From assembly GCA_902537815.1 (NCBI GenBank), contig CACBCS010000002.1:1-64000 (forward strand): DNA of 64,000 nucleotides, given 5' to 3'. Source of the stretch: an uncultured Pseudohongiella sp. (GTDB lineage: Bacteria > Pseudomonadota > Gammaproteobacteria > Pseudomonadales > Pseudohongiellaceae). The position numbers and the translations under genes were made by a program. Shown in pieces: positions 47,059-57,759 of the stretch (positions are counted from its first letter, which is position 1; each line of letters starts with the position of its first letter). The notes beneath the pieces are model-generated. The model was given only the letters and a program-made list of their open reading frames with translations. It had not been told where the DNA came from and searched no databases.

Positions 47059-48306
47059 CTAAATTCGATACTGATCTAAAACGTTGGCAAGCTTCAGCAG
47101 CGCATTTTCCAGCTCATCAAGACGAGGTAAGAACACAATCCTCAGATGATGCGTATCCTTGATATTAAACGCACTACCCTGCACCAGAAGAACCTTTTCC
47201 TGTTCAAGGATGTCGAGTACCAGCTTCACATCATCGGCAATGTCAAAGTGTGCAGGATCGAGACGAGGAAAGAGATAGATCGCCCCCTTGGGCATGACGC
47301 AGTCAACACCGGGAATGGAGGTCAGCAGGCGATGGGCAGCATTCCTTTGTTCCAGTAACCGCCCGCCGGGAAGAAGGAGTTCATTGATGCTCTGGTAGCC
47401 GCCCAGGGCAGTTTGTATCGCAAACTGGGCGGGGACATTGGCGCACAGTCTCATATTGCTCAGAATTTCCAGGCCAAGAATGTAATCCCGGGCCGCGTCC
47501 TTTGCCCCGCTGATCACCATCCAGCCGGAGCGGAAACCTGCCAGCCGATACGCCTTCGACAATCCGCTGAAGCTGACGATGAGTAAATCATCACAAAGCG
47601 AGGCGATGGGGATGTGGCAGGCATCGTCGTAGAGGATCTTACTGTAAATCTCATCGGCAAAGATGATGAGTTGGTGTCTGCGAGCCAATTCAATGAGTTC
47701 TGTCAGAATCTCTTTGCTGTAAACGGCGCCAGTGGGATTATTCGGGTTGATAATCACAAGTGCTTTGGTGTGTGGGGTAATTTTTGCCGCAATATCCGCC
47801 ACACTCGGATACCAGTCAGACTGTTCGTCACACAGGTAGTGAACCGGTGTGCCTCCGCTCAGACTGACTGCTGCAGTCCAGAGCGGGTAGTCAGGAGCCG
47901 GGATCAGAACCTGATCGCCATCATTCAGAAGTGCCTGCATTGCCATGGTGATCAGTTCACTTACCCCATTACCCAGGTAAATGTCATCGATTTCCACATT
48001 CGCAATGCCCAGTCGCTGACATTCCTGCATGACTGCCTTTCGAGCCGGGTAGAGACCCTTCGAGTCAGAATAACCCTGGGCGTCTGCTAAATTGTGAATA
48101 ACATCGTAGAGTATCTCGTCCGGTGCATTGAAGCCGAAAGGCGCTGGATTGCCGATATTCAGCTTCAGAATCTGCTGGCCTTCCTCTTCAAGCCGAGCGG
48201 CCTGCTCCAGCACCGGGCCTCGAATGTCGTAACAAACATTATTGAGTTTGACTGACTGAGCAATGCTCATGGCGTACAGAGACGCTGGTGGTTTCTTGGA
48301 ATTCAT
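47059..48306 (-). CDS. alaA: Alanine-forming aminotransferase AlaA
   Basis: Class I PLP-dependent aminotransferase, about 415 aa, glutamate-pyruvate type. Family features: NNVCYDIRGPVLEQAARLEE, LNIGNPAPFGF, the PLP-lysine region SFSGLSKAYRLAGFRSGW, and NPNNPTGAVYS. The start ATG 48306 has AAGG eight bases upstream; the family usually begins about 12 residues later (48270). It probably makes alanine from pyruvate. It diverges from msrB. Confidence 0.92.
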   Translation of the reverse strand: MNSKKPPASLYAMSIAQSVKLNNVCYDIRGPVLEQAARLEEEGQQILKLNIGNPAPFGFNAPDEILYDVIHNLADAQGYSDSKGLYPARKAVMQECQRLGIANVEIDDIYLGNGVSELITMAMQALLNDGDQVLIPAPDYPLWTAAVSLSGGTPVHYLCDEQSDWYPSVADIAAKITPHTKALVIINPNNPTGAVYSKEILTELIELARRHQLIIFADEIYSKILYDDACHIPIASLCDDLLIVSFSGLSKAYRLAGFRSGWMVISGAKDAARDYILGLEILSNMRLCANVPAQFAIQTALGGYQSINELLLPGGRLLEQRNAAHRLLTSIPGVDCVMPKGAIYLFPRLDPAHFDIADDVKLVLDILEQEKVLLVQGSAFNIKDTHHLRIVFLPRLDELENALLKLANVLDQYRI

Positions 48307-48518
48307 GGTCAACCTTATGCGCGGCGACGCTGAATCGCACGCAGATATTTGGATGAGGCTCGGCTTTCGCGTAGACTTAGTATACCTCAGCTTGTCTGAT
48401 GTCGCTCTTTACGGTGTTAGCTAAAACTGAGGCGCCGGGCAGGCGGGGCTGAGGACAACAGCAAACCAGTGAGTCGGAATTTGCAGCCATCGGCACCGGG
48501 CTTTGGAGAACAGTAAAA

Positions 48519-48950
48519 ATGCATGAGGAAACAGAGAAGGCCGGCAGACCTGGTCTCAGTAAAACGGAAGCTGATTGGCGGGAAGAGCTTGATCCGCATC
48601 AGTTTCATGTCCTCAGGGAAAAGGGAACTGAGCGAGCCTTTTCGGGAAAATATTGGGACCTCAAAGATGAGGGGAGTTACCTCTGTGCTGCCTGCGGAGA
48701 GACTCTGTTTCTGTCAGAGACCAAGTACGACTCCGGTTCAGGATGGCCGAGTTTCTATCAGCCGGCTGGTTCGGAGAGCGTCAAAGAGGTCGCGGATCAT
48801 TCCCATGGCATGATTCGCACGGAAGTTATCTGCGGCAAGTGCGAGTCACATCTGGGGCATGTTTTTCCCGACGGGCCTCCCGAGACTGGACTGCGCTACT
48901 GTATTAACTCTGCTTCGCTCGACTTCGACGGCGAAGCCGCCAAAGAGTGA
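48519..48950 (+). CDS. msrB: Peptide-methionine (R)-S-oxide reductase MsrB
   Basis: Repairs methionine-R-sulfoxide in proteins; 143 aa. Two zinc-binding CxxC pairs (CAACGE and CGKCES) and the catalytic cysteine in [11 protein letters not shown] are present, along with [11 protein letters not shown]. It is a cytosolic form without a signal peptide. Its last 55 bases overlap the converging gene at 48896. Confidence 0.95.
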   Translation: MHEETEKAGRPGLSKTEADWREELDPHQFHVLREKGTERAFSGKYWDLKDEGSYLCAACGETLFLSETKYDSGSGWPSFYQPAGSESVKEVADHSHGMIRTEVICGKCESHLGHVFPDGPPETGLRYCINSASLDFDGEAAKE

Positions 48951-49396
48951 AGCGAATGATGTGCCGGAGGCGGATAGGGCTGTGCATCTCGCTTTGCCGA
49001 TTCGGGCAAAAAAATGTCATTACGCTTTCTGGCGAACTCTGACTCAGTCTTATCGCTTTTGAGCACCCATTGATAGCAGGCCATCTCGAGAATTTTGACA
49101 GTTTGCCGGTAGGGCAGAGAGTGTGTCAGAACCAGGTCGGCGTCGATATCGAGGGAATCCGTACATAGAAAGACGGCTTCCGGGAATTCTGCCGACCACC
49201 GGGTGAAATCAATATCCCGCAGTAAATAATGATCGAGCAGTATCAGTGCCGGGTTGTAGCGTTGCGCGGTAGCGAGTGAAACGATTTCAGTTGGAACGAT
49301 CAGTTTCGTTCCCAGCTCCCGCCAAAACTCTGTCTCAGCGAAGCTTGGCCCGTAACCTATCGTGATCGATCTTTGAGTTTGCACGACGGAATTCAT
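48896..49396 (-). CDS. Hypothetical protein, possibly receiver-like
   Basis: 166 aa from ATG 49396. The middle ([20 protein letters not shown] and [20 protein letters not shown], then [11 protein letters not shown]) has the alternation of a response-regulator receiver domain with a central aspartate, but no clear phosphorylation triad can be assigned. The charged C-terminal 50 residues overlap the msrB end on the other strand, so they are constrained and may be poorly conserved. A start at 49450 is also possible. Function unknown. Confidence 0.55.
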   Translation of the reverse strand: MNSVVQTQRSITIGYGPSFAETEFWRELGTKLIVPTEIVSLATAQRYNPALILLDHYLLRDIDFTRWSAEFPEAVFLCTDSLDIDADLVLTHSLPYRQTVKILEMACYQWVLKSDKTESEFARKRNDIFLPESAKRDAQPYPPPAHHSLHSLAASPSKSSEAELIQ

Positions 49397-49487
49397 AAGG
49401 TTAACGGTCGTATCCTGCAATCGCGTTACGATTATCGCGCAGAATCGCAATTATCACGTTATTGACTGCCCAATGTCTGAGCTTTGG

Positions 49488-49691
49488 CTATTCCGGATCG
49501 GCGTCGAGGCGCTGTTTCAGTTCAGACAGAAATTTGTTCAGATTGCTCTGAGCTTCAGATTGGTATCTGAAAGGACCGATTTTCTGACCTGTGTCGGTCT
49601 GGTAATACCAGAGATTGTCCTGACTGTAGATCTCTGTCTGTTGATCCTGGGTTCCTCTTTGGTTCATCTGCATCGATGTCAGCTTTTTCAT
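49488..49691 (-). CDS. Small hypothetical protein with W-Y-GPF motif
   Basis: 67 aa from ATG 49691. The core WYYQTDTGQKIGPFRYQSEA resembles DUF6316-type small proteins of pseudomonads (WYFxTREGxxxGPF). No membrane segment or signal is present. Function unknown. It is transcribed on the minus strand upstream of the receiver-like gene. Confidence 0.6.
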   Translation of the reverse strand: MKKLTSMQMNQRGTQDQQTEIYSQDNLWYYQTDTGQKIGPFRYQSEAQSNLNKFLSELKQRLDADPE

Positions 49692-49908
49692 GTCATTCTG
49701 CCCTGTAAGTGAGGATCCGGTCTTCGCGAGAGCCAGCGCTACAGGATAAGGCAATGTCGCGAACTGATTTGTGAGCGTGAGCCCATATTTCGTGACTCCG
49801 TGTTGACGATTTGTTTCCGATGCTCAGGGAGGTCATGACTTCTACCTACCACCGCGAGCAATGATGCCAACCTGCAGTCTCGAGCGAGACACTTCGGGCA
49901 ATAGCTTC

Positions 49909-50565
49909 TCAAAGTTTGCCGGCCAGCGCCAGCATATCCTGTTGGGTGTTCAGATTGGTGAAATCAAACGCTGAGCTGCACGGAATATCAACGACTACTG
50001 AGTCAAGTTCCGGCAACAGCGGCTTCGGGCCAAAAATGCCCGCACCGACTGCCTTTTTGATTTTTGCGGCCGATGTGCAGTGCCATAACGAGAAGAGCGG
50101 CTGTAGCTGACCGGCCTGACAGGCAACGGCGACCTGCTTGCCCTGAGTCGAAAGCGCATGTTTGAGTTGCGCAACTAGGTTGTCCGGAAAAATGGGGACA
50201 TCGACTGGGAAGCAGGCAAGCAATGGCAGGGCTCTGTTCCTTGCTTGCTGGTTCATGACCCAGTCCATTGCGGTGGCAATGCCCAACAGTGGGCCGCTCT
50301 GTGAGTCGTTTCGGTCTGGAACGATGGGGAGTCCGAATTGCCTATAAAAGGTCGAAGAGGAGTTACTCGACAGGATCAGTTTATCCACCTGATGCTCGGC
50401 GCGTCTTACTACGTGCTCAAGCAGACTCCTGCCGGCAAGTATTTGTTCGGGTTTACTCGCTCCCATTCGTCTTGAACGACCGCCAGCGAGAATGACCCCG
50501 ACTGTTCGGGAGGTCGTGGTTGGTGTTTCCATAGAAAAGGTATTGCGCTCGTCGCGTTGCGGCAT
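49909..50565 (-). CDS. mobA: Molybdenum cofactor guanylyltransferase MobA
   Basis: Attaches GMP to molybdopterin to make the bis-MGD cofactor; 218 aa. The nucleotide-binding motif LAGGRSRRMGASKP is clear, as are DRNDSQSGPLLGIATAMDW and PLLACFPVDVPIFP. The start could be 50565 or the internal ATG 50532. It implies that the organism has at least one bis-MGD molybdoenzyme elsewhere. Confidence 0.9.
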   Translation of the reverse strand: MPQRDERNTFSMETPTTTSRTVGVILAGGRSRRMGASKPEQILAGRSLLEHVVRRAEHQVDKLILSSNSSSTFYRQFGLPIVPDRNDSQSGPLLGIATAMDWVMNQQARNRALPLLACFPVDVPIFPDNLVAQLKHALSTQGKQVAVACQAGQLQPLFSLWHCTSAAKIKKAVGAGIFGPKPLLPELDSVVVDIPCSSAFDFTNLNTQQDMLALAGKL

Positions 50566-50910
50566 CTCAGTTCAGTCACTCAGCCTACGGGCAGAAAGTG
50601 CAGTCTACCTGGTATCGATTCCCTGATTTATCGTCCGAATAGTGCAAGCACAGTTAGACTTTTCAATTCGGTCTGACAGTCTGTTCGTACAGCAAGCCCG
50701 ACAGGCGTTGCAGTCCCCAGATTGATGTGGGAAAATCGCGCTCTTTGCTCGCCCGGTGTATCACTGTAAGTTATTGAAATTAATCGAAAACAGGGTGCCT
50801 TCTGCGCTCTGGTCGAACTATTGCAGGCCATTTTAGGTAACAGCACTGGCTCAAGGCAACCGGTCGCCGGCGTCGAGCGACGGCGACGATGAATCGAACG
50901 AGGTTTAAGC
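50566..50910. other. Divergent intergenic region mobA/tig
   Basis: 345 bases. It must hold the tig promoter; no clear -35/-10 pair was identified and no gene is seen. Confidence 0.4.
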
Positions 50911-52239
50911 ATGCAGGTTTCAGTAGAGACGACTGAAGGTCTAGAACGAAAGTTAACGATAGCGATACCAGGGGATCGTGTCGATACGGCAGTCAATGCC
51001 CGGCTTCAGGAAGCGGCGCAGACAATCCGCCTCAATGGGTTCCGCCAGGGCAAGGTGCCGCTTAAGGTGGTAAAAAATAAATTCGGCAAAGGCGTGCGTC
51101 AGGAAGTGGTTGGCGAGCTAATGAATCAAACCTACTTTGAGGCCATCGCACAGGAAAGCCTGAAGCCAGCAGGGCAACCTCGCATCGAACCCACGAGCAT
51201 GGATGAAGGGAAGGACGTCGAGTTTGTCGCCGTTTTTGAGGTATACCCCCACATTGAATTGCCCGATTTCGCAGCCATCAAAGCAGAGCGCCTGGTTGCT
51301 GAGGTTTCAGACGACGATATCGACGAAATGATCGAAACTCTTCGCAAACAGCGTCAGACTTGGGTGCCTGTCGAGCGGGCCGCTGCCGACGGGGATATGG
51401 TCAACATCGACTATGTCGGCAAAAAAGAAGGTGAGGAGTTTCAGGGTGGTAAAGCAGCTGGGCAGAATCTGGTCCTGGGCTCCGAGCGAATGATCCCCGG
51501 CTTCGAGGATGGCGTAATCGGAAAGAGCGCGGGTGATGACTTTGCCCTGCAGCTTAAGTTTCCTGATGAATATCACAGTGAAGAACTGGCCGGCGCTGAA
51601 GTTGAATTCGAACTCAAGCTCAACACAGTGAGCGAGCAGAGCCTGCCCGAGGTTAACGAAGACTTTTTTGAGAGCTTCGGCGTGGAAGAGGGTGGAATGG
51701 AGGCATTTCGCGAGGAAGTCAGCAATAACATGCAGCGCGAAATGAAAACGGCTTCGCGCAACAAGCTGAAAACAAAGCTGATGGATGCTTTGATTTCAGA
51801 TTTGGAGGTCGCGATTCCGGCGGCATTGATGAGTAACGAAATTCATCAGCTGAAGCATCAAACCGTGCAGCAGATGAGAGGGGGTCAGGGGTTTGACCCT
51901 CACAGTATGCCAGACGACCTTTTTCGGGAGCAGGCCAGACGCCGGGTCACTCTGGGGCTTATTCTAGGTGAGGTGATTTCGCAACAAGGCATTCAGGCTG
52001 ACGCGGACAAAGTCAGGGATGCGGTAGAGGAGATAGCTGCCACTTACGAGTCACCGGAGGAGGTTGTAAAGTGGTACTACAGCAACGAAGAGCAGCTGCA
52101 GGGAATCGAGTCATCAGTGATTGAAGATCAGGTCTTTGACCATATCATCGAGCAGGCGCAGGTGTCCGATAAAGAGGTGTCATACCAGGACGTTATAAAG
52201 CCCGAATCACAGGGGGGCGAAGCGGACGACACGGCTTAA
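50911..52239 (+). CDS. tig: Trigger factor
   Basis: Ribosome-associated chaperone and prolyl isomerase, 442 aa. The N-terminal ribosome-binding domain carries the GFRQGKVPLKVV signature, followed by an FKBP-type domain (GDMVNIDYVGKKEGEEFQGG to VEFELKLNTV, residues about 165-245) and the helical C-terminal substrate cradle. It heads the conserved tig-clpP-clpX-lon cluster. Confidence 0.97.
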   Translation: MQVSVETTEGLERKLTIAIPGDRVDTAVNARLQEAAQTIRLNGFRQGKVPLKVVKNKFGKGVRQEVVGELMNQTYFEAIAQESLKPAGQPRIEPTSMDEGKDVEFVAVFEVYPHIELPDFAAIKAERLVAEVSDDDIDEMIETLRKQRQTWVPVERAAADGDMVNIDYVGKKEGEEFQGGKAAGQNLVLGSERMIPGFEDGVIGKSAGDDFALQLKFPDEYHSEELAGAEVEFELKLNTVSEQSLPEVNEDFFESFGVEEGGMEAFREEVSNNMQREMKTASRNKLKTKLMDALISDLEVAIPAALMSNEIHQLKHQTVQQMRGGQGFDPHSMPDDLFREQARRRVTLGLILGEVISQQGIQADADKVRDAVEEIAATYESPEEVVKWYYSNEEQLQGIESSVIEDQVFDHIIEQAQVSDKEVSYQDVIKPESQGGEADDTA

Positions 52240-52354
52240 CCGTTGATCTCGTCGCTTCACGGAATATTCAGGACAGCCGGCCGGGATGAAACCCGACAGG
52301 AACCCGGTGCGAAGCCCCTTTCATAAAACACACTTTTAAGAAGGAATAGTTGTC

Positions 52355-52996
52355 ATGCCGAGTCGCTCAATGGATCCCGCAGCCGCACTGGTGCCCGTGG
52401 TGGTGGAGCAAACTGCTCGCGGCGAGCGCTCTTATGATATTTATTCGCGCCTGCTTAAAGATCGGGTGATCTTCATGACTGGGCCGGTTGAGGATCATAT
52501 GGCCAACCTGATTGTTGCTCAAATGTTATTCCTGGAGTCCGAAAATCCTGACAAAGACATTCATCTGTACATTAATTCGCCGGGGGGGGCAGTGACAGCA
52601 GGCCTGTCTATTTACGACACCATGCAGTTCATTCGACCTGATGTGAGCACCATGTGCATCGGCCAAGCGGCCAGCATGGGTGCCATGCTGCTGGCTGGCG
52701 GTGCGGCAGGTAAACGCCTTGCGCTGCCACACGCACGGATGATGATACATCAACCTAGCGGCGGTGCTCAGGGACAGGCGTCAGATATTGAAATACAAGC
52801 CAATGAAATCATAAAGATACGAAAGAAACTTAATGTTCTTTTGGCGGATCATACCGGGCAAGATGAAAAGCGGATCGCGCGGGACACGGAGCGGGACAAT
52901 TTCATGAGCACGGGCGAAGCCCTCGAGTATGGCCTGATTGATAAAGTAATTGAGCGACGTGTAGATAAAGTAGATAAGGTGGAGAGGGAAGGATAG
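52355..52996 (+). CDS. clpP: ATP-dependent Clp protease proteolytic subunit
   Basis: Serine protease of 213 aa that assembles into a 14-mer barrel. The catalytic triad is intact: S107 ([10 protein letters not shown]), H132 (MMIHQPSGG) and D181 (TERDNF). A short N-terminal propeptide is probably processed. AAGGAATAG precedes the ATG. It works with ClpX, encoded 174 bases downstream. Confidence 0.97.
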   Translation: MPSRSMDPAAALVPVVVEQTARGERSYDIYSRLLKDRVIFMTGPVEDHMANLIVAQMLFLESENPDKDIHLYINSPGGAVTAGLSIYDTMQFIRPDVSTMCIGQAASMGAMLLAGGAAGKRLALPHARMMIHQPSGGAQGQASDIEIQANEIIKIRKKLNVLLADHTGQDEKRIARDTERDNFMSTGEALEYGLIDKVIERRVDKVDKVEREG

Positions 52997-53026
52997 CGGT
53001 CAATTTTCGCTTGCAATCACGCTCCA

Positions 53027-53066
53027 ATGCCTTAGTTTAAGGCTCATTGCCTTAGTTTAAGGCTCA
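53027..53066. repeat. Tandem pair of palindromes between clpP and clpX
   Basis: GCCTTAGTTTAAGGC occurs at 53029-53043 and 53049-53063, a period of 20 bases. Each copy is a palindrome (GCCTTA gtt TAAGGC). They may be a doubled operator or small hairpins that affect clpX expression or mRNA stability. The role is inferred. Confidence 0.7.
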
Positions 53067-53170
53067 TAAAGGCAACCCACAGGCGTAACGCTTAACGGCG
53101 CGAGTTGTGTCTAAAAGTCCAGCAGTAACGATCCCTTTTGCCCGGGACGTGTTTTGGGTAGTAATCAATT

Positions 53171-54457
53171 ATGTCAGATGACAAATACAGCAAAGGCGAA
53201 GACAACGGTAAGCTGTTGTACTGCTCCTTCTGCGGCAAAAGTCAGCACGAAGTCCGGAAACTTATCGCAGGCCCTTCCGTATTCGTGTGCGACGAATGTG
53301 TTGATCTCTGCAACGACATCATCCGGGAAGAAATTCAGGAGAAAGACTTGGATTCAGCGGCGCGCAAGCTGCCAATCCCGGAAGAGATCAAATCCACACT
53401 TGACGAATACGTCATTGGTCAGGATAGCGCCAAGAAGGTGCTTGCGGTGGCGGTCTACAATCACTACAAGCGGCTGAATTACGATAAATCCAGTCAAGAC
53501 GTTGAGCTCGGTAAAAGCAATATTCTGATGGTCGGCCCGACCGGGACCGGAAAAACCCTGCTGGCAGAGACCCTGGCCCGGCTGCTTGATGTTCCGTTCA
53601 CGATTGCAGATGCCACAACACTGACTGAAGCTGGCTACGTTGGCGAAGATGTTGAAAACATCATCCAGAAGCTCCTGCAAAAATGTGACTATGATGTTGA
53701 AAAAGCCCAGATTGGCATTGTCTATATTGACGAGATCGACAAGATATCGCGAAAGTCGGACAATCCCTCGATCACCAGAGACGTCTCGGGCGAAGGGGTC
53801 CAGCAGGCGCTGCTGAAACTCATTGAAGGCACCGTGGCCTCTGTACCACCACAGGGAGGGCGCAAGCATCCTCAACAGGAGTTCTTACAGGTAGATACCG
53901 CCAACATTCTGTTCATCTGTGGGGGCGCTTTTGCCGGCTTGGACAAGGTGATCCGGGACAGGTCTCAGAAAAGCGGTATCGGGTTCAGCGCAGAAGTCCG
54001 TAGTCAGGACAACGAAGACAACCTCGGAGAAACCCTCAGTGGCGTAGAGCCCGAGGATCTGGTCAAGTACGGATTGATTCCGGAGTTTGTCGGTCGCCTG
54101 CCTATGATTGCGACCCTTGATGAGCTGGATCTTGACGCTTTGGTTCGTATCATCAAAGAGCCGAAAAACAGTCTCACCAAGCAGTACAGCAAGCTGTTTG
54201 AGATGGAGGGGGTCGAGATACAGTTCCGGGACGAGGCGTTGCGGGCGGTGGCGCGCAAAGCCAAAGAAAGGAAAACGGGCGCGAGAGGTCTGCGCTCGAT
54301 TATGGAAGCCGTTTTGCTGGATACGATGTATAACATCCCTTCGCTCGAGGCTGTCAGCAAGGTCATCATCGATGAAGCGGTCATTCAGGGCGAGTCTGAG
54401 CCGCTGCTGATGTATGAGAACGCTGAACCGACCAGCAAATCCGTGGCCGACGAATAA
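53171..54457 (+). CDS. clpX: ATP-dependent Clp protease ATP-binding subunit ClpX
   Basis: AAA+ unfoldase, 428 aa, that feeds substrates to ClpP. The N-terminal zinc finger has C18, C21, C40 and C43. Walker [13 protein letters not shown], Walker [11 protein letters not shown], the pore-loop region around AGYVGEDVE and sensor 2 (GARGLRS) are present. It is normal in length. Confidence 0.98.
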   Translation: MSDDKYSKGEDNGKLLYCSFCGKSQHEVRKLIAGPSVFVCDECVDLCNDIIREEIQEKDLDSAARKLPIPEEIKSTLDEYVIGQDSAKKVLAVAVYNHYKRLNYDKSSQDVELGKSNILMVGPTGTGKTLLAETLARLLDVPFTIADATTLTEAGYVGEDVENIIQKLLQKCDYDVEKAQIGIVYIDEIDKISRKSDNPSITRDVSGEGVQQALLKLIEGTVASVPPQGGRKHPQQEFLQVDTANILFICGGAFAGLDKVIRDRSQKSGIGFSAEVRSQDNEDNLGETLSGVEPEDLVKYGLIPEFVGRLPMIATLDELDLDALVRIIKEPKNSLTKQYSKLFEMEGVEIQFRDEALRAVARKAKERKTGARGLRSIMEAVLLDTMYNIPSLEAVSKVIIDEAVIQGESEPLLMYENAEPTSKSVADE

Positions 54458-54541
54458 TTCCCGGCATCGACTTGATTTCTGGCCCAGCGACTCTATGTCT
54501 TGGATAGAACGCCGGCCCATGCCTAACTAACGAGTACCCTA

Positions 54542-56971
54542 ATGAGCTTACCCTCTGATTCCGCGAGCAATTCTCAGTACCCCTTACTCCCCCTTAGAGA
54601 CGTCGTTGTCTATCCCCAAATCGTCCAGCCGCTCTTTGTGGGGCGGCCTAAATCGATTAAAGCGCTTGAGGTGGCGATGGCTAATGACAAGCAGATACTG
54701 CTTGTTGCGCAAAAAAACGCCTCAGATGATGAGCCCGGTGCAGACGATCTTTTCAGTATTGGCACGATCGCCACTATTCTGCAGTTGATACGCCTGCCGG
54801 ACGGTACCGTGAAGGTGCTGGTAGAAGGTATTGCGCGGGCGATGATTAAAACCGTAATCCACGATGATGAGTTCTTTAAGGCTGAAACGAAGCAGCTTCA
54901 GACTGCTGAGGTGCCAGACAAGGAGTCCGGCCTGCTCATCCGCTCGCTGCTGTCTCAGTTTGATCAGTACGTTCAGCTGAGCAAAAAAATCCCACCCGAG
55001 GTTATGACCTCCATCTCCAGCATCGATGAGCCGGGCAGGCTGGTGGATACGATTGCCTCGCATATGTCCCTGCAGCTCGAAGAAAAACAGAATCTGCTGG
55101 AGTTGCCGGCTTTACCGGCTCGCATTGAGCATCTCATGGCGTTGATCGAGTCAGAGATCGACCTGTTTCAGGTCGAGAAGCGCATCCGCGGCCGGGTCAA
55201 GAAGCAAATGGAGAAAAGTCAGCGCGAGTACTATCTGAATGAGCAGATGAAGGCGATCCAGAAGGAGATGGGAGAGCTGGAGGATGTTCCAAATGAAGCA
55301 GAAGAACTCAAACTCAAAATCGACGAAGCGGGAATGCCGAAAGAGGCCAAGGATAAAGCTACGGCAGAGCTGAACAAATTGAAGATGATGTCGCCGATGT
55401 CCTCAGAGGCTTCCGTGGTCAGGACTTATCTGGACTGGATGATCAGCGTGCCCTGGAAAAAGCGCAGTAAGGTACGCCTTGATTTGCCGAAAGCAGAAGC
55501 AATTCTTGAGAATGATCACTACGGCCTGCAGGACGTGAAAGAGAGAATCCTGGAGTATCTCGCGGTGCAGAAACGGGTGAAGAAGCTTAAGGGTCCAATA
55601 CTATGTCTCGTGGGTCCGCCGGGCGTTGGTAAAACGTCTCTGGGTGAGTCGATTGCCCGATCTACCAACCGTAAGTTTATCAGGATGGCTCTCGGCGGTG
55701 TGAGAGATGAGGCAGAAATCAGAGGCCACAGACGAACGTATATCGGTTCTTTGCCGGGCAAGTTGCTTCAGAAATTGTCGAAAGCGGGCGTCAAAAACCC
55801 GCTGTTTCTGCTGGACGAAATCGACAAGATGGGAATGGATAACCGGGGAGACCCTGCTTCAGCACTGCTTGAGGTGCTGGACCCCGAGCAAAATCACAAT
55901 TTTAATGACCATTATCTGGAGGTAGATTACGATCTTTCCGAGGTCATGTTTGTATGCACGTCAAACAGCATGAACATCCCGGAGCCCCTTCTTGATCGCA
56001 TGGAGGTCATTCGCATCCCGGGCTACACCGAGGATGAGAAAGTCAATATCGCTGAGCGTTATCTGATCCCCAAGCAAAAGAAAAATAACGGATTGCGTGA
56101 AGGTGAACTCGAATTCACGGAGGAAGCGATCCGGGGGCTTATTCGCTACTACACCCGGGAGGCCGGTGTGAGAGGCCTGGAGCGTGAAGTCGCCAAAATA
56201 TGCCGAAAAGTCGTTAAGGGAAATGTCGTCAGCGATAAGGCGCACGACGGCAAGATCACTCTTGAAGCACTTGAGTTGTATTCTGGAGTGCGCAAGTACG
56301 ATTATGGCAAGGCAGAAGAGCAGAACGTCGTCGGTCAGGTCAACGGCCTGGCGTGGACATCAGTCGGCGGGGAGCTTCTTACCATTGAGTCCAGTGCTGT
56401 TGAAGGTAAAGGAAAGACGATCAAAACCGGTTCGCTCGGGGACGTCATGCAAGAGTCAATTCAGGCGGCGTTCACCGTGGTGAGAAGCCGAGCAAAAGCG
56501 CTCGGCCTGGATGCCAATTTTCATGAAAAATTCGATCTTCATATACATGTTCCGGAAGGGGCGACCCCAAAGGACGGGCCCAGTGCGGGAATCGGCATGT
56601 GTACCGCTCTTGTATCAGTGCTGACCGACATCCCGGTTAAGTCAGACGTCGCGATGACGGGCGAAATTACTCTCCGAGGGCAGGTCCTGAAAATAGGAGG
56701 GCTTAAAGAAAAATTGCTCGCCGCACATCGGGGCAACATCAAGACGGTTCTGATTCCGGCAGATAATGAGCGTGACCTTGCGGATATTCCGGACAACATT
56801 AAATCTGACCTGCATATTGTGCCTGTTCGCTGGATCGACGAAGTTCTCGAGCATGCGCTGCAGTATCAGCCGACCCCCACATCTGTTGATGCCGAATCCA
56901 TACCTGAGACCGAGTCTTCAGGCGAAGAGACAGACCAGAGTGGTGAAGAAAAGCCCATCAATACACATTAA
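54542..56971 (+). CDS. lon: Lon protease
   Basis: ATP-dependent serine protease of 809 aa that degrades misfolded and regulatory proteins. The N-terminal substrate domain ([14 protein letters not shown]), AAA+ module with Walker [14 protein letters not shown], and the C-terminal peptidase domain with the Ser-Lys dyad (DGPSAGIGM and [12 protein letters not shown]) are complete. It follows clpX by 84 bases. The C-terminal tail of about 30 residues is acidic. Confidence 0.98.
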   Translation: MSLPSDSASNSQYPLLPLRDVVVYPQIVQPLFVGRPKSIKALEVAMANDKQILLVAQKNASDDEPGADDLFSIGTIATILQLIRLPDGTVKVLVEGIARAMIKTVIHDDEFFKAETKQLQTAEVPDKESGLLIRSLLSQFDQYVQLSKKIPPEVMTSISSIDEPGRLVDTIASHMSLQLEEKQNLLELPALPARIEHLMALIESEIDLFQVEKRIRGRVKKQMEKSQREYYLNEQMKAIQKEMGELEDVPNEAEELKLKIDEAGMPKEAKDKATAELNKLKMMSPMSSEASVVRTYLDWMISVPWKKRSKVRLDLPKAEAILENDHYGLQDVKERILEYLAVQKRVKKLKGPILCLVGPPGVGKTSLGESIARSTNRKFIRMALGGVRDEAEIRGHRRTYIGSLPGKLLQKLSKAGVKNPLFLLDEIDKMGMDNRGDPASALLEVLDPEQNHNFNDHYLEVDYDLSEVMFVCTSNSMNIPEPLLDRMEVIRIPGYTEDEKVNIAERYLIPKQKKNNGLREGELEFTEEAIRGLIRYYTREAGVRGLEREVAKICRKVVKGNVVSDKAHDGKITLEALELYSGVRKYDYGKAEEQNVVGQVNGLAWTSVGGELLTIESSAVEGKGKTIKTGSLGDVMQESIQAAFTVVRSRAKALGLDANFHEKFDLHIHVPEGATPKDGPSAGIGMCTALVSVLTDIPVKSDVAMTGEITLRGQVLKIGGLKEKLLAAHRGNIKTVLIPADNERDLADIPDNIKSDLHIVPVRWIDEVLEHALQYQPTPTSVDAESIPETESSGEETDQSGEEKPINTH

Positions 56972-56986
56972 TACCGGGTGTTTTTG

Positions 56987-57016
56987 TTGACACCGCTTTT
57001 CACCGCTTGGTTTAAT
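56987..57016 (+). promoter_or_regulatory. Putative sigma70 promoter of hupB
   Basis: TTGACA (56987-56992) and TTTAAT (57011-57016) are separated by 18 bases. It sits about 195 bases before the hupB start, immediately after lon, giving the HU gene its own promoter and a long leader. Confidence 0.55.
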
Positions 57017-57211
57017 TGACGGGAATAACGCTAAAGGGCGTGCAGCTGTAGCCTAGCCCAAGCATGGTTGCTGCCGAACTCGCTCAAGCGAGCCAATTGT
57101 CAGGCGAAACGTAATAACTCTGTCGGTGTGAAAGAAAGGTTGGGCATCATGCCGCGATAAGAGAAGTCAGATTTTGCTCAAGAAGAACTTCAACTCAGAA
57201 AAGGGGATAAC

Positions 57212-57487
57212 GTGAATAAATCAGAATTGATAGATGCGGTCGCCGCTAGCGCAGATCTGCCTAAGGCAGCAGCAGGTCGGGCTATTGATGCCATGCTGGA
57301 TACCATTAGAGACTCTTTGAAAAAAGATGACCCTGTCGTGCTCGTAGGCTTTGGTACGTTTGCAACAAAAGATCGGGCAGCGCGGACTGGTCGAAATCCT
57401 CAAACGGGGGCCCCAATTGAAATCAAAGCCGCTAAGGTTCCCAGTTTCAAGGCAGGCAAAGCGCTGAAAGACTCTGTGAATTCCTAG
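57212..57487 (+). CDS. hupB: DNA-binding protein HU-beta
   Basis: Nucleoid protein of 91 aa. The N-terminal [20 protein letters not shown] and the beta-arm [14 protein letters not shown] with its proline tip are typical of HU. It starts with GTG at 57212, preceded by AAAAGGGG. Its position after lon is conserved. A strong terminator follows. Confidence 0.96.
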   Translation: MNKSELIDAVAASADLPKAAAGRAIDAMLDTIRDSLKKDDPVVLVGFGTFATKDRAARTGRNPQTGAPIEIKAAKVPSFKAGKALKDSVNS

Positions 57488-57550
57488 TACGAAGGGCAAC
57501 AGTCAGCGGTCTGCCGCCAGTGAATGCTGAGGCCGCAAAGGGCACTTTAG

Positions 57551-57575
57551 AGGCGCATCTTTGATGCGCCTTTTT
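57551..57575 (+). terminator. Rho-independent terminator after hupB
   Basis: AGGCGCATC and GATGCGCCT form a perfect 9-base stem with a TTT loop, followed by TTTT. It lies 64 bases after the hupB stop and ends the transcript. Confidence 0.9.
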
Positions 57576-57759
57576 AGTTGGTTCGGGAGGCCCGGTAACT
57601 TCGGCGTTGCGCTGGTGTTGAACGATTCGCCGGCTTGAAATCTGACCGCTGTTAATGACATCGCTGTTCCACCGAATTTGGCTGCTCAGATTGAGTGCGC
57701 GGTAATGAGCCAGGACCCCCTGGCAACTTTGTAGAACGTAGAGCGGGTTGACGGTAATT

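Noticed and set aside
53027-53066. CRISPR-like repeat
   Set aside because: Only two units with a 5-base spacer and no cas genes; better described as a doubled palindrome. No CRISPR array is seen in the window.
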